NCBI GenBank assembly: GCA_963930775.1
Contig: OZ005693.1
Coordinates: 4,526,001 to 4,590,000 of the forward strand
Source: Cliona cf. orientalis
Lineage: Eukaryota > Porifera > Demospongiae > Clionaida > Clionaidae
Direction of reading: 5' to 3'
DNA length: 64,000 nucleotides
Shown here: one piece after another, positions 25,613-40,600 of the stretch
Layout: the number at the start of each line of letters is the position of its first letter
How positions within the stretch are numbered: position 1 is the first letter of the stretch
The notes under the pieces: generated by a model
What the model was told of the DNA's origin: nothing
Seen by the model: only the letters and a program-made list of their open reading frames with translations
The model's database searches: none
Program-made: the position numbers and the translations under genes

Positions 25613-28600
25613 ATTAAAAATTTACTAATAATATTATTATAGCTATAATGCACTATTCTTACGTTCTTGCACTCCGGTTGTCAGCCCTCAAGTTATGGTG
25701 CTTTCCTCCAATCTTTGAGCCACATATGTTGCAGGTATATTCTTGCATAGGGCGTCCACACTATCAGAATTAATAAAGTACAATGTCATGTTTATCATTT
25801 TTTATGCAGAGAATGTGCCATTCGATGATTTTACTTAATAGAGTTGGTCTCACACATGCAAGTGCTCACTGTGACCATACAAAAAGGCTAGCAAGTGAGA
25901 GAAATTATCATTCACACAAGTATAGAGCTGGACCTGCATAGAAATCATTAACTTATTCAGTAAGGCTTATCACAGTCAGTATTAATTTTTTTACCAGTTA
26001 GCATTCCATACACTACATTGTGTCACTGTATATGCATGCATGAAGTTATTATGATAATCGGAGTGCCTCATCAGGCACACCGATCCCACGGTTGATACGT
26101 GCAATGATTCATGATCATTGCAACTCTAGTTCTTCTTACCTCTCCTACATAGTAGGGATGACCTCTTGGACACTCTATACAATACAAAGGGATGATACTA
26201 TAGCAAACCATGAGTCAATATTTGCTTACGGTAAAATCTGCCTCCAGCTCGCTGGACTTCAAAGAGGGAGTCTTCTGCCATCGTAGGCAAGTAAGCAGAC
26301 TAGCAGTGTATAAAGTGATCTAATAATAATAATAATTGTCAAATTATTACAATTCCAATGATACCTTAAGAACAGCTGGGTTTTGAAGTATGTTGATGAA
26401 AGGCAACAGAAGAGGGTTTCCCGCATTAGATGAAAGAACTACAGCAGCATGAACTATCACGGCCACAAGAGTTCTAAAATGCTTTGGTTGCTTAGGTGCC
26501 ACAATCAAGCTGGCAAGATTTCGTCCTTGCTCATTAGCAATTAGCATTCTTCCTATTGTCTTCATCTCGCCATTCATTGCATTCAGATTTGAGATGTGCC
26601 TATCCAATTTCATTAGAACCTAGAGATTTGGTTTGGATGTAAGATAGACACACAGTCAATATTGTGCATGTGGATATTAGATTGCTTCAGGAGATGGACA
26701 TCATCACATGTGAACGTTCTGGAATACAATATCCATAATTACTATAATGATTATTGATTTAACTGTTCTATGGTGTTTGTGGTGCGTAGATTATATCAAC
26801 GTAGCTAACACATGTCACACAGGATGCAGGGCTCAAACATGATTGGCTAAAAACCATTACTGAGTTGTGTGTAAAAACTCACATCAGGTACGATCTGTCT
26901 TGCACTTGATGTTGCCACTCGACTTAGAGTCACCTTCCGGTATACTGCTAACAACAGTATCGCTGCACTTTGAACATTCATACCCTATTAAAGAATCAAG
27001 TGCATTTATAATTAGAGTATGATACAAATGTTAGGCACATAAGCTACCTTTGTATGTTGGGTGAGTTGATCCATTTGGCGTCCATAGGCAGCTCTGTCAA
27101 GGCTCTCTCTCAATCCAGAATAACCATGGGCATTATATAGCACGAATGGATCCAAAATCTTTTCTGCATCCTATTATGGTTTAATAGTGCTGAAAGACAC
27201 GCTTTAAACTACCAAAGCTATAACTATACACACTGTGGAGGAAGGCATGCAATCATAATAATATTATAGCTATGGTATCATTAACCATTAGTGCGTGTGT
27301 GAAAGTTCAGTCATTTGCAGTGTGTGCATCTCTCTATTTGGTGCCATGCTATGCCTACTATAAGGATTTATCAGATAATACATTTCTTATGGCATTTTTA
27401 TGATTTGAGAATGCTCATGCTTTGTTTGGCGTCACTTGCTGACTAGTATACCACTGCCATCCATGCTCCTTGATGAGCTCACACAACAAAACTATGATTA
27501 ATAGTTTAAATCACCTGTTTATTTCTCAGCTCCTTAGGTATAGCCCATGAATAAGCACTAGCAACTTTTTCCAAGCAGGACATACCATACTGTCTCACTA
27601 GCAGTCTCATCAGATATACAATAGGTCCACTTGTATCAAGACTTCCAGTGGTATCAATAACATTAATTTTCAGGTCGCAACAAACATTTTGTGTCGTATA
27701 TACTAACTGCTTCACGGGAGAACTGATCTGCTTTGATGATGATTGCTTTTCGAAAATATCTGCTGCAACTGACAAAGAAAATCTGATTTTAGCCAAACCT
27801 TCAAGAAGCAGCACAGAAATGTTAGCTGGTCCTGAAGCAGTCTCATAGAGGACAGCTACATAGCCTTCATTCATTGTTTCAGCAATTCTTCTTAGGCTCA
27901 GCTCAGATGTTGTATCAGGAAAGGATCTTAATAATGCATCCTACAAAATAAATTGGTATGTGCATGGTCAAAGTATCTTCCATTGGCATGATTTTGTGCT
28001 TACCTCAAAGCATTGAATGCAAAGCAGACAAAGGTTTAAGTCAATTGTTCGCATTCCGAGGACTTGACAAGAATGAATGAAATAGGCTTGTAAGTGTGCC
28101 TTCACAGCATCGGAACTTGGAGCAAAAATATAAAATATGAGACTATTGACAGGAACCAGTAGCTAAATATTAACTACTCACTTGTGTTCCAGAAGAAGTT
28201 GTAAGAGAAATGACCGTATTACAGGCACATCATCACACTGTGACTCGTGGTCGTACGGTGTAATATCTCGTGTGCTAAACATAGCACCTGCTTTTGTGGC
28301 AAATACAGTTTCCATCAAACACTGAATGAGTTCTGGTTCTGGAGCTGCTTGATCACCAAAACATAGGCTCGATACGACTTCCATGAAGAATTGTTGACAG
28401 CTGGTTAGCAAATATTTATGCTGTTGGCTATTTGATTAGTGGTGCATCAAGCGATGATACAAATTAATTATTTATGAATAAGTTTACCTTGATCTGGACT
28501 TCTGCTCTCGGTCAATTTGCATTAGAATTTCTTTAACCCTTTGAAGAGTACTTGCCTGACGAAAATTAGGTCCACACTGTCTTAATGTCTGGCAAAACAT

Positions 28601-31600
28601 AATAATGATACAACATATGAGATTAAAACTTCATCCTATACGTTCCGTGGTAAAAATGTAATGCACTGCAATGACTCACTGTTTCTAATCGTCTGGCGTA
28701 CTTGACAGAGACTTTAGTGTGATGTAACATGACATGTTCAAGGAACATCCTCATAGCTTGAATGAGCTGCCAATTGAGCTTAAGCTCATCCATCCACTGA
28801 TTTTGTGAAGTTAGAGAGAGAATGGAGTTCACAGTATTTTGGCACATTCTTATGTCATTCAACCAGGGTACTAGGTTTTGCTTTAGACTCTCTTTGTTCA
28901 GAGGCGGTTGCAATTCACGAAGGAGCTTATCCACAGCAAGCAAATGCAACACCTATAGCAATGGAGACATAACAGTATTTAGATACACACCAGCACAATT
29001 TTATGGATCAAGCTAAGCTTACCATTTCTGATCTGTGTTGACGTTGAGATGCAGTACTCCTCAGGGAAAGCATGATCCCAGGATTAAAGGACACCAGTTG
29101 ACTAAACCATTCCACTCTTGTTTTATTTTCGTGGTATGCAATATGCAGGGCAGCAAGATAGTGAATCAATGATCTGTTGGCACCCACACCATTGGTGGAA
29201 ATCACAGCATGGAAAGAGTTAGTAATGAGCTGTGTAAGAAAATGAAACCATTAGATTATAATATTTCATATACACAATACAACTTTTACCTCATATTCAA
29301 GTTCTTCCATGTCTCTCCTCTTATGACTGCATTTGTGCACCATTTGTACAAAGTCATGCAAATAAAACCGACTAAATTCCTCTCTGTGTAGCTCTAGAAG
29401 CTCAAATGTATCAAGAATTGCACCAATATTAGTTTGACAGAAGGATTCGGCTAGCTGAGTATGAAATCTCACCATATCATCACCTGGATTAACAAATGTA
29501 TTATAATATAAATAAATCAACCCTTGGGATAATCAATACACCTGCTATTCTCTTTGCATTGTTCCATAGAGCACTTATGGTATCATTGATGATCCAAGAA
29601 AAGGGGAACTGACATGTAAAATCTTCTTCTGATCTTCTACTTCCAGCACCAGGTAGCTTCTCTTTTGAGGCAGCAATAGCATCATAGTTAAATGGCAACA
29701 CGTTGGAATGTTGAAAAATCGCAAGCCAAAGTTGTGATACTGGTAGAATGAGTTTATTGCCTGGCTCTAATAAGTCAAGATTGTAATTTTGATCAATTAC
29801 AGATATGATGTAAGCAAAAATAGGCACAATGACTTCATCCACTTTGCGGGCTAACACGTTTCCAAATGTTCCCCCAGTGTGAAGTTTCTTGAGGTTCATT
29901 GCCTCATCCAGTACCCAACGTTTCCTGGGATCAAGGATATTGTCCCTTTCTCTCATCACTTCAGCAATGCGATTGACTAATATTCCATGAAAAGTGGACA
30001 TATCTGCAATCAGAAACCTTATGATACATACTGTATAGCCAAGAATTATTGCTGGATAATAATGAAATTTTCTCCTGATGAGAATCTCTGGCTATACGGC
30101 ACTCACAGCAGAAAATGGCTCTATTACTTTATGTATAATGGAGCGCAATCACTCATTTAGTCATGCATGCACTGGGACATACCTGGAGTAGCAGGTGAAT
30201 CTTTTGGAATAAGTCCTACTAGGCTATCAATCCTTTTACTGGCTCTCTTCCAAGTTACATCTTGTAGCTTTGAAACCGATGATTGAATACAGTCCTGAAG
30301 TCTTCTGTACAGTGGAGCAATTTGAACTTCTGTAGAAGATGGAGTAACTTTAGTTTCATTTTCAGCAGTGAATCTTCTTCCAATAAAAAGCTCGCTGATA
30401 GAGAAACCAAGAGCTGTGTGTGGGGTCACCGAGGTCTCATCAGTACTTGATCTGAGATCGTCTACATGAGCAGAAATCCATGGATCTCCAAGATACCCAA
30501 TGGTAGTCACCGATGGAGAAGTATTTTGACCAGTGGTGGTGTTATGACGTGGTAAGCTGATGACAAAAACGACATGAATCTTTCCTTTCTTCTCATTACG
30601 AGCACGCTCATCATATACTCGATATCGTGCACAAGCAATGAGATCACTATTTGTGTACACTGAATCGCACTGAATGATTAGCAAGGTATTGAACGGATTA
30701 TCTGGTTCTTGTTTGAAATGTGGTCTGCAATGAAAGATAGACCTATTATAAGAGATACAAACCATGATAAGGAATGACCAACCCTATTTTGTTGCAGAAA
30801 TCAAGCTCTGTCTCAAATTCATGAAGGTGAAAGGACACAACATTCATCTCCATTGTACCCTCTAACTGGCTGAGCTCGTTGTGGGAGAGAAGTTGGCTAT
30901 GTGTTGTCACCTAGATCAAAGGTTTAGTAATAGTCCACATAGCTAATATTAAATTTTAAACTGTTCCATTATCATGTATGCACAGTGGAACCCCGCTTAA
31001 CGGACACCTGCGATATAATGGACAATCTGAATGTCCGGATTGTATTTCCATAGACTTCAATATATTCAAACCCCCTTAACAGCGGACACCCCGCTATTTT
31101 GTATAACGGACACTTATTTTGGTCCCGTTCGAGCCTGCGCAGTAGTGAATAACCTCGCATAACGGGCAGTTAGGCCACACCCACCATTAAAATCAGTCGG
31201 TTTCAGCGACGTGTAAGCCTAAATATGTCTCAAATTCTTGCTTAGGAGTATCTATTGGCAATGCAAGCTTATTGTACTTAAACATTAAGGGAGATTGAGT
31301 GCCTTAAGTGTGTATTAAGGAATTAATTTCAGCAACACAGCATCCTTTAGTGACTTTAGCTCACCAACATACCTGTAAGAGCAATCCTGCAGAATGAGAC
31401 TCTCTGTTGTATTTTAAATGAAATTTCAAGAAGAAATCAATTGAACCATGAGCCTGCTTTCCAAAATAGACTTTCTGCAATGTTTCACTTTCATGGGCCA
31501 AGCTTGTACTTTGCAGTCTAACAATCGCATCAGGAGAAGCAGTTTGCAGCAACTGATACTGACTCATCTTAAGGATCTGCTCCATAACCAAAGTACACGG

Positions 31601-34600
31601 TATTGCATGATTAAAAATTTTGTTAGCTACATACCGCTTCTTTCCACTGTTCAGAGTCTTCTTGAAGTGTTACTAATTCTTCAGGTGCTACACCACTGAG
31701 GGCACCAGCATTCTGCACCACCCCCCATCCTGTAATGTTTGCTGCACCTTGCTCTCTCAACTTTCGTAGAAAATTAGTTGACTGAAAAATTACAGCTGCA
31801 GGAGTATCAGTCTGAAAACCAATGAACGCATGTCCTGGACAAAATTTGTCATTCCTGAAGAAGACAGCAGTTATTATAATTAGTAGTTCTTAAAACTTCA
31901 GCAAACCTTATTGGAGAAAATGCTTTGATCCAATTTTGCAACCGATCCAAAACTTCCATCTGCCATTCTTCAAGAATTGATGACATTAAAACAAAATGTT
32001 TTTCAAGTCGATTAATCAGAGGAGTAGGGAAATGACTATACACTGTTTCTTTCTCAGCAATGAGAATCAATCTGCATAAGAATTTAATGTTTGTTGCGTG
32101 AATATAAAATACCAATTCCATCAATACACAAATGAAACCTCACTTAAAATTATCATGCACTCTGCAGCGCACTCTGTGAGTTTGGAGACCAAGATCCACA
32201 TATCGGTTCCCAAAGTTGTAGATGTAGTATTGGTTGAGTACATCATACAGGCTTTCATATAAATTCTCCAAATTCAACAGTATCACAGTTCTGCCGGTCT
32301 CCATACAAACCTTAACTTGATTGATGTTTCTGCATACCTACGTATACATGTATAGAAGTGTTATGTATCTCATCCATCGAGTTATTCATAACTTCAAGGA
32401 GTATTATTACCTGAGTATACTCCTTATCCTTTGGAAAACTGCTTCCAAAGAGTATGTAGGGTTCCATCTCCTCATGATGTCCTTCTGCCAAATTTACGTT
32501 TCCCAGATAATGTTTTAAGATGTCAAGTGCAACATAGTTCTCAGTTAAGAAGAGCAGGTAACGACTCTCCCTGTAGAATATTATTTTGTATGCAATGGTC
32601 ATCTTTGTTGCTTGATTCAACACAACCATGCAACAAGTTTGCCTACCCATGCCATGTCTTTTCCGTAGAGCTGAGGCTGGTTTTAATCAATCCAAGCCTT
32701 GAGCAGTCCGGATTCATTATTGGATGCAGCTATAAAGAGTAATAGTGCATTAAGGAAAATGATGTCAGGAATTTTATTTGGGGGGGGGGGGGGGGGGGGT
32801 GGGTTGGGGAACGGACTTTGTACCATCTCCCCATTAATTTTCATCACACCCATTCTTCTATAAGTGAATAATTATTAACATCAATGGTGCTTTTTTTTAG
32901 AAGCATATGCTTCCTTGAGTCACCAAATCCTTCATCATAGGAATAGTATTGATAAACACGCATGGCTTACTTTGGGGAGGGGGTACTGCCCCCACTTCAG
33001 GCTTGGGACATACTCCCGAAATATACCCTCCTATTTTCACCAGTGGCACCTATTAAAGATTATTAAGATCCACCTACCTCTGGAGGCATTTGAGTTACGT
33101 CAAGAGGTTCTTTAATGCAAGGAAGATTCCGCTTGAACTCATCAAGTGGGTTTAGTGTTGCCTCGTCCAGTCCACCAAAGTTTCTTCTGATGGCATGCTC
33201 AAGCTGGGGCCAAGTTGGAGGGCAACCTGACTTATCACACATCCAGTATATCATCTTTATCAAACTGTATTTCAAAAGATAACACGACCAATGCCAATTT
33301 ATAGAAAAAGATAATGATCACCCACCTGTAAAAGTCTCTCAAGCCAAAGAATTGTCTTTTCTGTTTCTTGCATATTTCAACATATGATTTTGCCAGTGGT
33401 TGGAAGTATTCTTCTAGCCTCTCTCTCACCGGATCATTCTCCTTATTGGAACAAATACCTCTGGCGCTCAATTCAAGTTCTCGCTCAGTTGGATCCCCTC
33501 TAGTTACCATCACACCACGATTCATCTTCGCTGGATCCAATGCCCAGTTTGAGATGCCGATAAACGCTACTCTCTCTTCTCTGCTGATAACCTACACATC
33601 ATTATGGTATTACTATAATAATATGGAGTTTAAGGGGATCAAAAAATTTATATCAATTTACTTTATCTTGAAAGTTTTGATGTCCTTCATCTCCTCCTCC
33701 AGCCGTTCCATCTTCTAGCAACGGGTGAAGAGCCTTAAGAGGCAGGTTAGGAGAGTCCTCAGCCAGCCCAACTTCGTCTAATACTACTACAGCAACATAT
33801 TTTGAAGTATCTTGCTTCTGCTGGAAGTTTTTGGCAGTTTTAAACACTTCAATTACACTCTCAGAGGTGGATAGCTGACTGCACTGGTAAGAAAACATGT
33901 CCACTTCCTTGAAGCACTTCATCAGTGTATTTCTCGAGGCCTTTCCTTTCATTGATTCTTGAATGATAGATTTAGCTAGTGATTTAGAGCTCCCAGGCTT
34001 CCCTACTACAAACAGTGGTATTCTCAGCTCAATACAGATCGCCATCATGAAGGCATTTTCCCGTAGAGCAGCATTCTTAGCAATGTTTTCTCCTAACCTC
34101 ATATTGTTAAGGAACACTTCCTGACACCTGCATATACACAGTTGGATGGGGTAATATCCAATCCATATGTTTGCCTGCTTAATTTACACACAACTACTAT
34201 CGCTATCCCTCGTAATAATCTTAAATGGGTGCCACTGGTGAAAACAGGAGGGTATATTTCAGGAGTAAGTCTCAAGCCTGAAGTGGGGGCAGTACCAATT
34301 AACCTAAACGAGAAATTTAGAATGATCTTGGGAAGGGGACATACACTCTATCCCACTAAACTGAATGCTTAGATAGAAGTATGCTATATAGCTAGCTATT
34401 ATACTACAATCGTTATTATGGTACAAAAATTGTGCAAGAATTGCTTGAGGCGGGAATTTACACCTTATTGCTCATAATAATGGCTGTTGTGTATGGCTCG
34501 CCAATTGCAGTATCATACCATTGTATTTCATTTCGGAATTGCTTTGCTCCACCAGGAAGTTTCAGAGGTGACGAGAATTGTTTGGATACTTCAACTTCAT

Positions 34601-37600
34601 ACATTGATCTGTCTTGAAGTCTTGCATGGTAACATACACTCAACGAAAGTATCAATGATCGTGTAAGAGAAGTGGTACTCTCACTATAGTTCTACAACAA
34701 TACTGTAGCAATGAGAATTGGCAATAGTTACAATTTAAACAACTTACATGGCCATATTCTCTTTTGTGATCATCAATCAGAGGTGAAAGCTCGTTCATAT
34801 GATCATAAAAGTACACTAAAACAATCATTGCTCTTTCTACATCACGCAAGCTAACAAAGCTGCATTCATTCTGTGAATGGAAAAAAAATTGTGTGTAAGA
34901 TCTTATATACTCATCAGCCGCTTATATAGCTACCTTTGTGCGTTTCATATAGTCCTGAGAACAATTCAAAACTTTAGCTATTGCAGCAACAGCATGATGC
35001 CCTATAGAACGAAGTCCTCTATGCCGATTTACCTGCATGCAGATACAAAACTTTATGCTGAAATGTCCAACGCTTGTTCTATATTTAAGTGAACAATTTC
35101 TTACATGATTAGAAACTACTTGATGTATGTACTGATATTCTGTGTCTGTTTTCAGCTGTCCAAAATCATAAACAAGAGGTCTCATACTTGGAGGAAGATC
35201 AAGTACACGATAGACGAGATGCCGTAAAGGAATATTGCCTAATGATAGATAAGTAGCGACATCAATAATAATAATAATTAATGTAGAGCAAACAAACCTA
35301 GTTTGTGCACAGTTTCACTTTCTCGTACATAGAACCCAAGGCCTGCATTTCTGAGTCTATCAATCATTTCGTCACTATGCCTGTCACAAAACAAAGGCAT
35401 CTTATAGGCATCTCCATATGTCATAATACAAATCATAGTTCTTACTTTCTGTATGGATTACAAGCTGCAATAAACTTTATATGTTCTGAAATTGGTTGAC
35501 CATTGATACGATGATCACACATGACTTCTTTGATCAATCCGAGAGCGTCAGTGGTGTTGGCTTCATCAAAAAAGGCAATAGTCATATGCACACCTTGTTT
35601 TGCATTTCTTTTCGCTTCTTTATTCACATAAAGTACAAATTCCTGCACATCACTTTCTGTAATCCCTCCATGAATCTGTATATATGTATAGCATAGTGCT
35701 CGATACGCATTCTTACATTACACAATATTACTCAGCTATACCTTCATTATGTACATGTTTCTAACGTCAAGCTCTTGACGAGATAATTCACTCATATACC
35801 GAATTAATCTGGTCTTTCCACAGCCTGTTTCACCCATAATAACAACGGGAATATTACATCTGCACACAAAGTAAAATAATATATGAAGTGGGTAAGGTAG
35901 AATGTATCATGTGATCTTGGAGTATTACCTGAACCTCATATAAATTGCTAAAATTTTAACAATGTTATCCATTGTTAGCACATAGGAGGTATCTGGATCA
36001 TGATGTTTCACCCCCATGACTGCACATAACTTCTGAATCATATCAGGCTTTCCCCATTGAGTGTAGTCCTCAGAGAAGTTAACCCCATTTCGTTGCAGAC
36101 CAGTGAAAAGATTACTTGACATTATGTTAGCTTCGAGTACACTTCCACTGACAGGGTGTACAAGATTTCCTTGTTGTGTGACTTTGAAGCCAACAAAAGT
36201 AATAGTACCATCAGAGGTTTGGTTGAAGAAAAGGTAAGGATGGATACTGCATAGTGTTATCATGAAGCTTAATCAAAAATAATATTATAGTATCATAATG
36301 GTATAAAGACTGGAATAGGTCCACAGAAACATTTACTGTAGAATCCCGCGATTATGCCCCCCTGCATTTTTAGTTCAAGTTCCTGCATACCGGTAGGTAG
36401 TTTTATCCTGTGCATAAGCCCCCCCCTCCCCCTCTGACTGTAAAATGCAGACATTACAGACCATAAGCCAAGTAAAAATAGTAGCCACAACTAATAAACT
36501 AAATATTTGTGTTATAATCTTGATTGGTAATTGTGCTTGCTGAAATCAATGGTAGCTGCTGCTATGATGATAGCGTGGGTAGCACTCTTTTGCATCTAAA
36601 TGCGATACTGATACCTCAAATATTGGCCCATCCCTCAGTCTTGGCCCAATGTAAGGTGCACTGCCCATGGGCCGTCTTTCGTGAGGGTATGGTAAAACGT
36701 AACAAATGTGTGCCTTACTTTTGTTCCCAACGTTTTCTTGAGTCAATCTGATACTGATTTAGCTGTGTTTGTACAGCCTGGTTCTTCCTAGCTAATTCTC
36801 CTTCCAGAGAAGGTGTAGCAAAATCCTTTGACATACGGATCATGAATTTGACAACAAAACTTTTTAACCCAGCCAAAACATCACCAACAAGTGCTTCATT
36901 ACAGTAGACTGACTCTTCACATGATTGCAACTGGATGCTAAGGAATTCGATAAAATGTTTTATCTCTCTCCAAGAAGGATTTTTCACTCCACAGTTCCTA
37001 TAGTATGTTATTGATCACACAGTACATTTTAATCACTGAGATAAGGATAGATGTTTGGATTTACCTCGAAATTATTTCTAAGCAGTTTATATCACTCCCT
37101 TCCACTTTTCCGCTGTAGTGGAATCTATCAATATTTCCTTTTTCATGACGACAAAGATACTGATAAGCTCTCTGATACGTTGCACTCCGGAACTCGTTTC
37201 TGTCCATTACTATATTCAATGCCTCTATATTAATTACATTCAATACATTAAATAACCTGTTTTGCAAGCACATGTGCTTATCATTAATATTGTGATCATA
37301 CTGAAATATCGTTATGCTTATTTGAGTGTAATTTTGTCCTTCTGTATGTACATAATATGTGACCGGATCTGAGAAAACCCGCATATTTGTCAAATGTGAA
37401 TATGGCGCAATGCGCATTTTTAGTATCTCCTGTCCAAAAATATGAAAGTCCAGTTTTTGTCATATTTGTGTCAAAGAACCTTTCTACTAACTGTTGCCAC
37501 CACCTACGGAGGGTAAACGTAAGTTACCAAGGCGAAATAAGCCTTCATCTTGACCTACCTAGTCAGTACGGCTGCCGTACACGGAGCCCGTTGCTATGGG

Positions 37601-40600
37601 CACTAATTAGAATTCTCTACCTAGATACAGCTAGATTCATCGAACTACTGTACCTTCGCTCACCTTTTTAGCTTCTTGGGCATCGAAGAACAATCGGCGA
37701 CCGTTGTCAACATTGAAATCCGACCCTTGCTTGATCTTTACGTTCATTTCGAACGGCTCTGCCCAGGTCCATTTAATTGATTTCCGGTTCATGTGTAGTA
37801 TACAGAAACGCCATACGCGTGCATAGCAATGCCTTTAGACCGTAATTTCTCGATTATTGAGGGTGTGGCGCGATCACAAACAAAGCACTCTAGCTCCACT
37901 GCCAAGCGCGCGATGTGTCACAGACTTGGAGGCAGGTTAGCCCTATGATACAGCTAACTAAAATTTCATGGATTGATGAACACGGCAGGTTTTCTCAGAT
38001 CCAGTCACATATAAACACTAATAATATAGCGTACGAGTATGACTGGAAGCCATCGTAACTACAGAAGAAAATCGCGCAAAGTAGATTGAGTCGGTGACAG
38101 TACAATTTCATTTTCACAGTGTTGAGGATAATTCCCACTCTATTGCTAACTGTTTGCTAATCTGGTGGAGAATTAACACCATGGCAGCTATATTTTATTA
38201 TTCTCAGAATGGGAGATGCAGATCTTGCAGTCAATGTTATATTCCGCTATAGTTAACTCCTTTCATCACTATTACTTTCTTTTCACAATTCACACTCACC
38301 CAACCTAAAGCTTTCATTTAGTTCTATTAATAGCTATCAGATATACTTCTTTTATACATGCTCTATTTGGCCAACATAATTATACTGACTATTGGGCTTA
38401 CTTAGCTCACCAGGTGCAGAATCTATCCTATGATGGGGAGAAAATGTAGGAAATACTACTATAAAAGCATACTTACGGCTTTGTCCAATGGTCTTGTCTC
38501 TCAACTTCAAAATATCATCAGGGCTCAGGCAATGGACAGTGGGTAAGAGATTGAAAAGATTATAGGTACCACTTTCAGATGATTTGGCAACATCAACCTT
38601 AAATATGAGAGTTAATTATCACAAAAGGTGCAAGTATCAGGTAAATTAGCTATGCCCAGGTGAAAAGGACCGCGCAAATACTCGGTTAACGTGAGTGTTG
38701 GTGGGTAAAACATGGATATCTGTGGATATACGTGAAATATTGATGGTTCAATGTCTGATTATGTGCACATGCAAGCGGTTAAATTTTTAATTGCACTGGA
38801 AATAAATGGTTTGGAGCAGTACTGTGCGGTAATATGTGCAAACTTTGGTATAATAACTACATGTTTTCACTGCACACGCAAGTATTCCTTTTCTCCCAGG
38901 TGGAGCCTACAGCAGTTCGGCAGGCTGATCTATCAATATTCTTGGAAGGCATACGCACCCTTTTAGGAAGAGTTGCTTCAATGGTAAGATAATGTGTTGA
39001 TTGGGTCCTCCAAATCCTTCCCTGGCTGTCAATTAGACCACGAAGAATCAGCAGTGAGAATAGGATTGTATCAACCTTCAATAGGATCTGAAAAGGGAAT
39101 TGAGAGGGACATTACCTTCAAATACTGCATTTATGGCTACTATTAATTTCAGCGTTTCTGGAGTGTGGCTAAAAATTGAGGGAGACTTGGAGCAATGCCT
39201 CGTGGTATCACTTATTATTGAACATACCTATGATGGATTAGTTATTCAGGAATACTTATTGAATAGTTGAGAAAACCAAGCCAAGGACATCCAACATCAA
39301 AGAAACCGTCATCTGTGGCTTGCTACATATGTGGCTACTATTCAAAGGAGGCTACAAATTGGGATATGGCTTCTATTCGAATAAACATGGTATCTAGGGT
39401 TTATTTCAGTGGGGAGGGGCCAGGGGGTGCTTTCGCCCTCCCCCCTTGGAAATTGGCCTTCCCTATAATGATATATGGCCCCCCTTAAAATTTGCTGCTA
39501 TGCGTTTGCCCCTCTTGAGCGAAATTCTGAAATAGTACCGATTCAAAACTAAAGCAAAAAATAAAGATCAAAATACAAACATAGGCACAAATTTTAATGT
39601 GTGATTCACAAAGTAGAAAAAAAGTGCAGCGCAGCCACATTTGCTATCTTTGTGCTATCATGACTGGTTCGATCAAATAAGTTCAAGATTCGGTGAGTAC
39701 AAGTAGTTAACATATTATTTTATGACTGCTGATCTGAATGCTTAAGATGTAATTTTTGTGGGGCTGGCCAAAGGGATTCAGGTAACTTAGGCTTGACTGT
39801 ACTTATATTATAGTACAATCCAATGGTATAAAAGTAAACCCAAGGTGTAGAACTTTCATGTTATCTGGAAGCCTCCTCCTTTGCCAGCTATTAGCCAGTT
39901 CCTCAGCTGTTTGATACATAATTATATTGGTTTCTGAGAGATATCAAGCAGTGAAACCTTGCCTTGTCAACAGATATCAAATCATCACACAGTGGGGATC
40001 AAAGAAATGTAATTTCGGAAAATATTAATATAGCAGCTAGCTAGCCGTGATACATCACTGTCCTTATTATATTTCTTAAAATTCTTATCAAACTTGATAA
40101 TTACTCACATTAGAGGCAATATCAAGATGATACATGGAGCAAAGAGGATCTTGTAAGTGATGAATAAGGAAGTCCATCACTGTATCTGCTGTAACGTCAG
40201 GACCATGTATTGAAATGGTGCAAGAAGCCGATGTCCTTCCCATTGTCTTGGTTATCTGTTGTGCTAATTGCTGTACATAGAAAGACTTTCCCATGCCTGG
40301 GCGATCAGAGGAAACAACCCGAACACATGATCTGTAATTAAAAAAGATCACCTGTAACAAGGTAAATACTCATTATTGCAACAGTACTTTTCACAATCAA
40401 CAGAGCTAGCAGTGGGGACATGCAGACCCCCTGATTTGACTTGGCCAGTAAAATGAGCCTTTAGGTAGCCTTTTAATTGAACATCGTTCTTTGGCTCAGC
40501 GAATTGTCTCCGGCAGCGATGAAGTCTTGAGATGATGAGGGACTTTTCTTCATTCTCATTACTGCAGATAATAACCAGGCGGTAGCCTGCACAAATGTGA

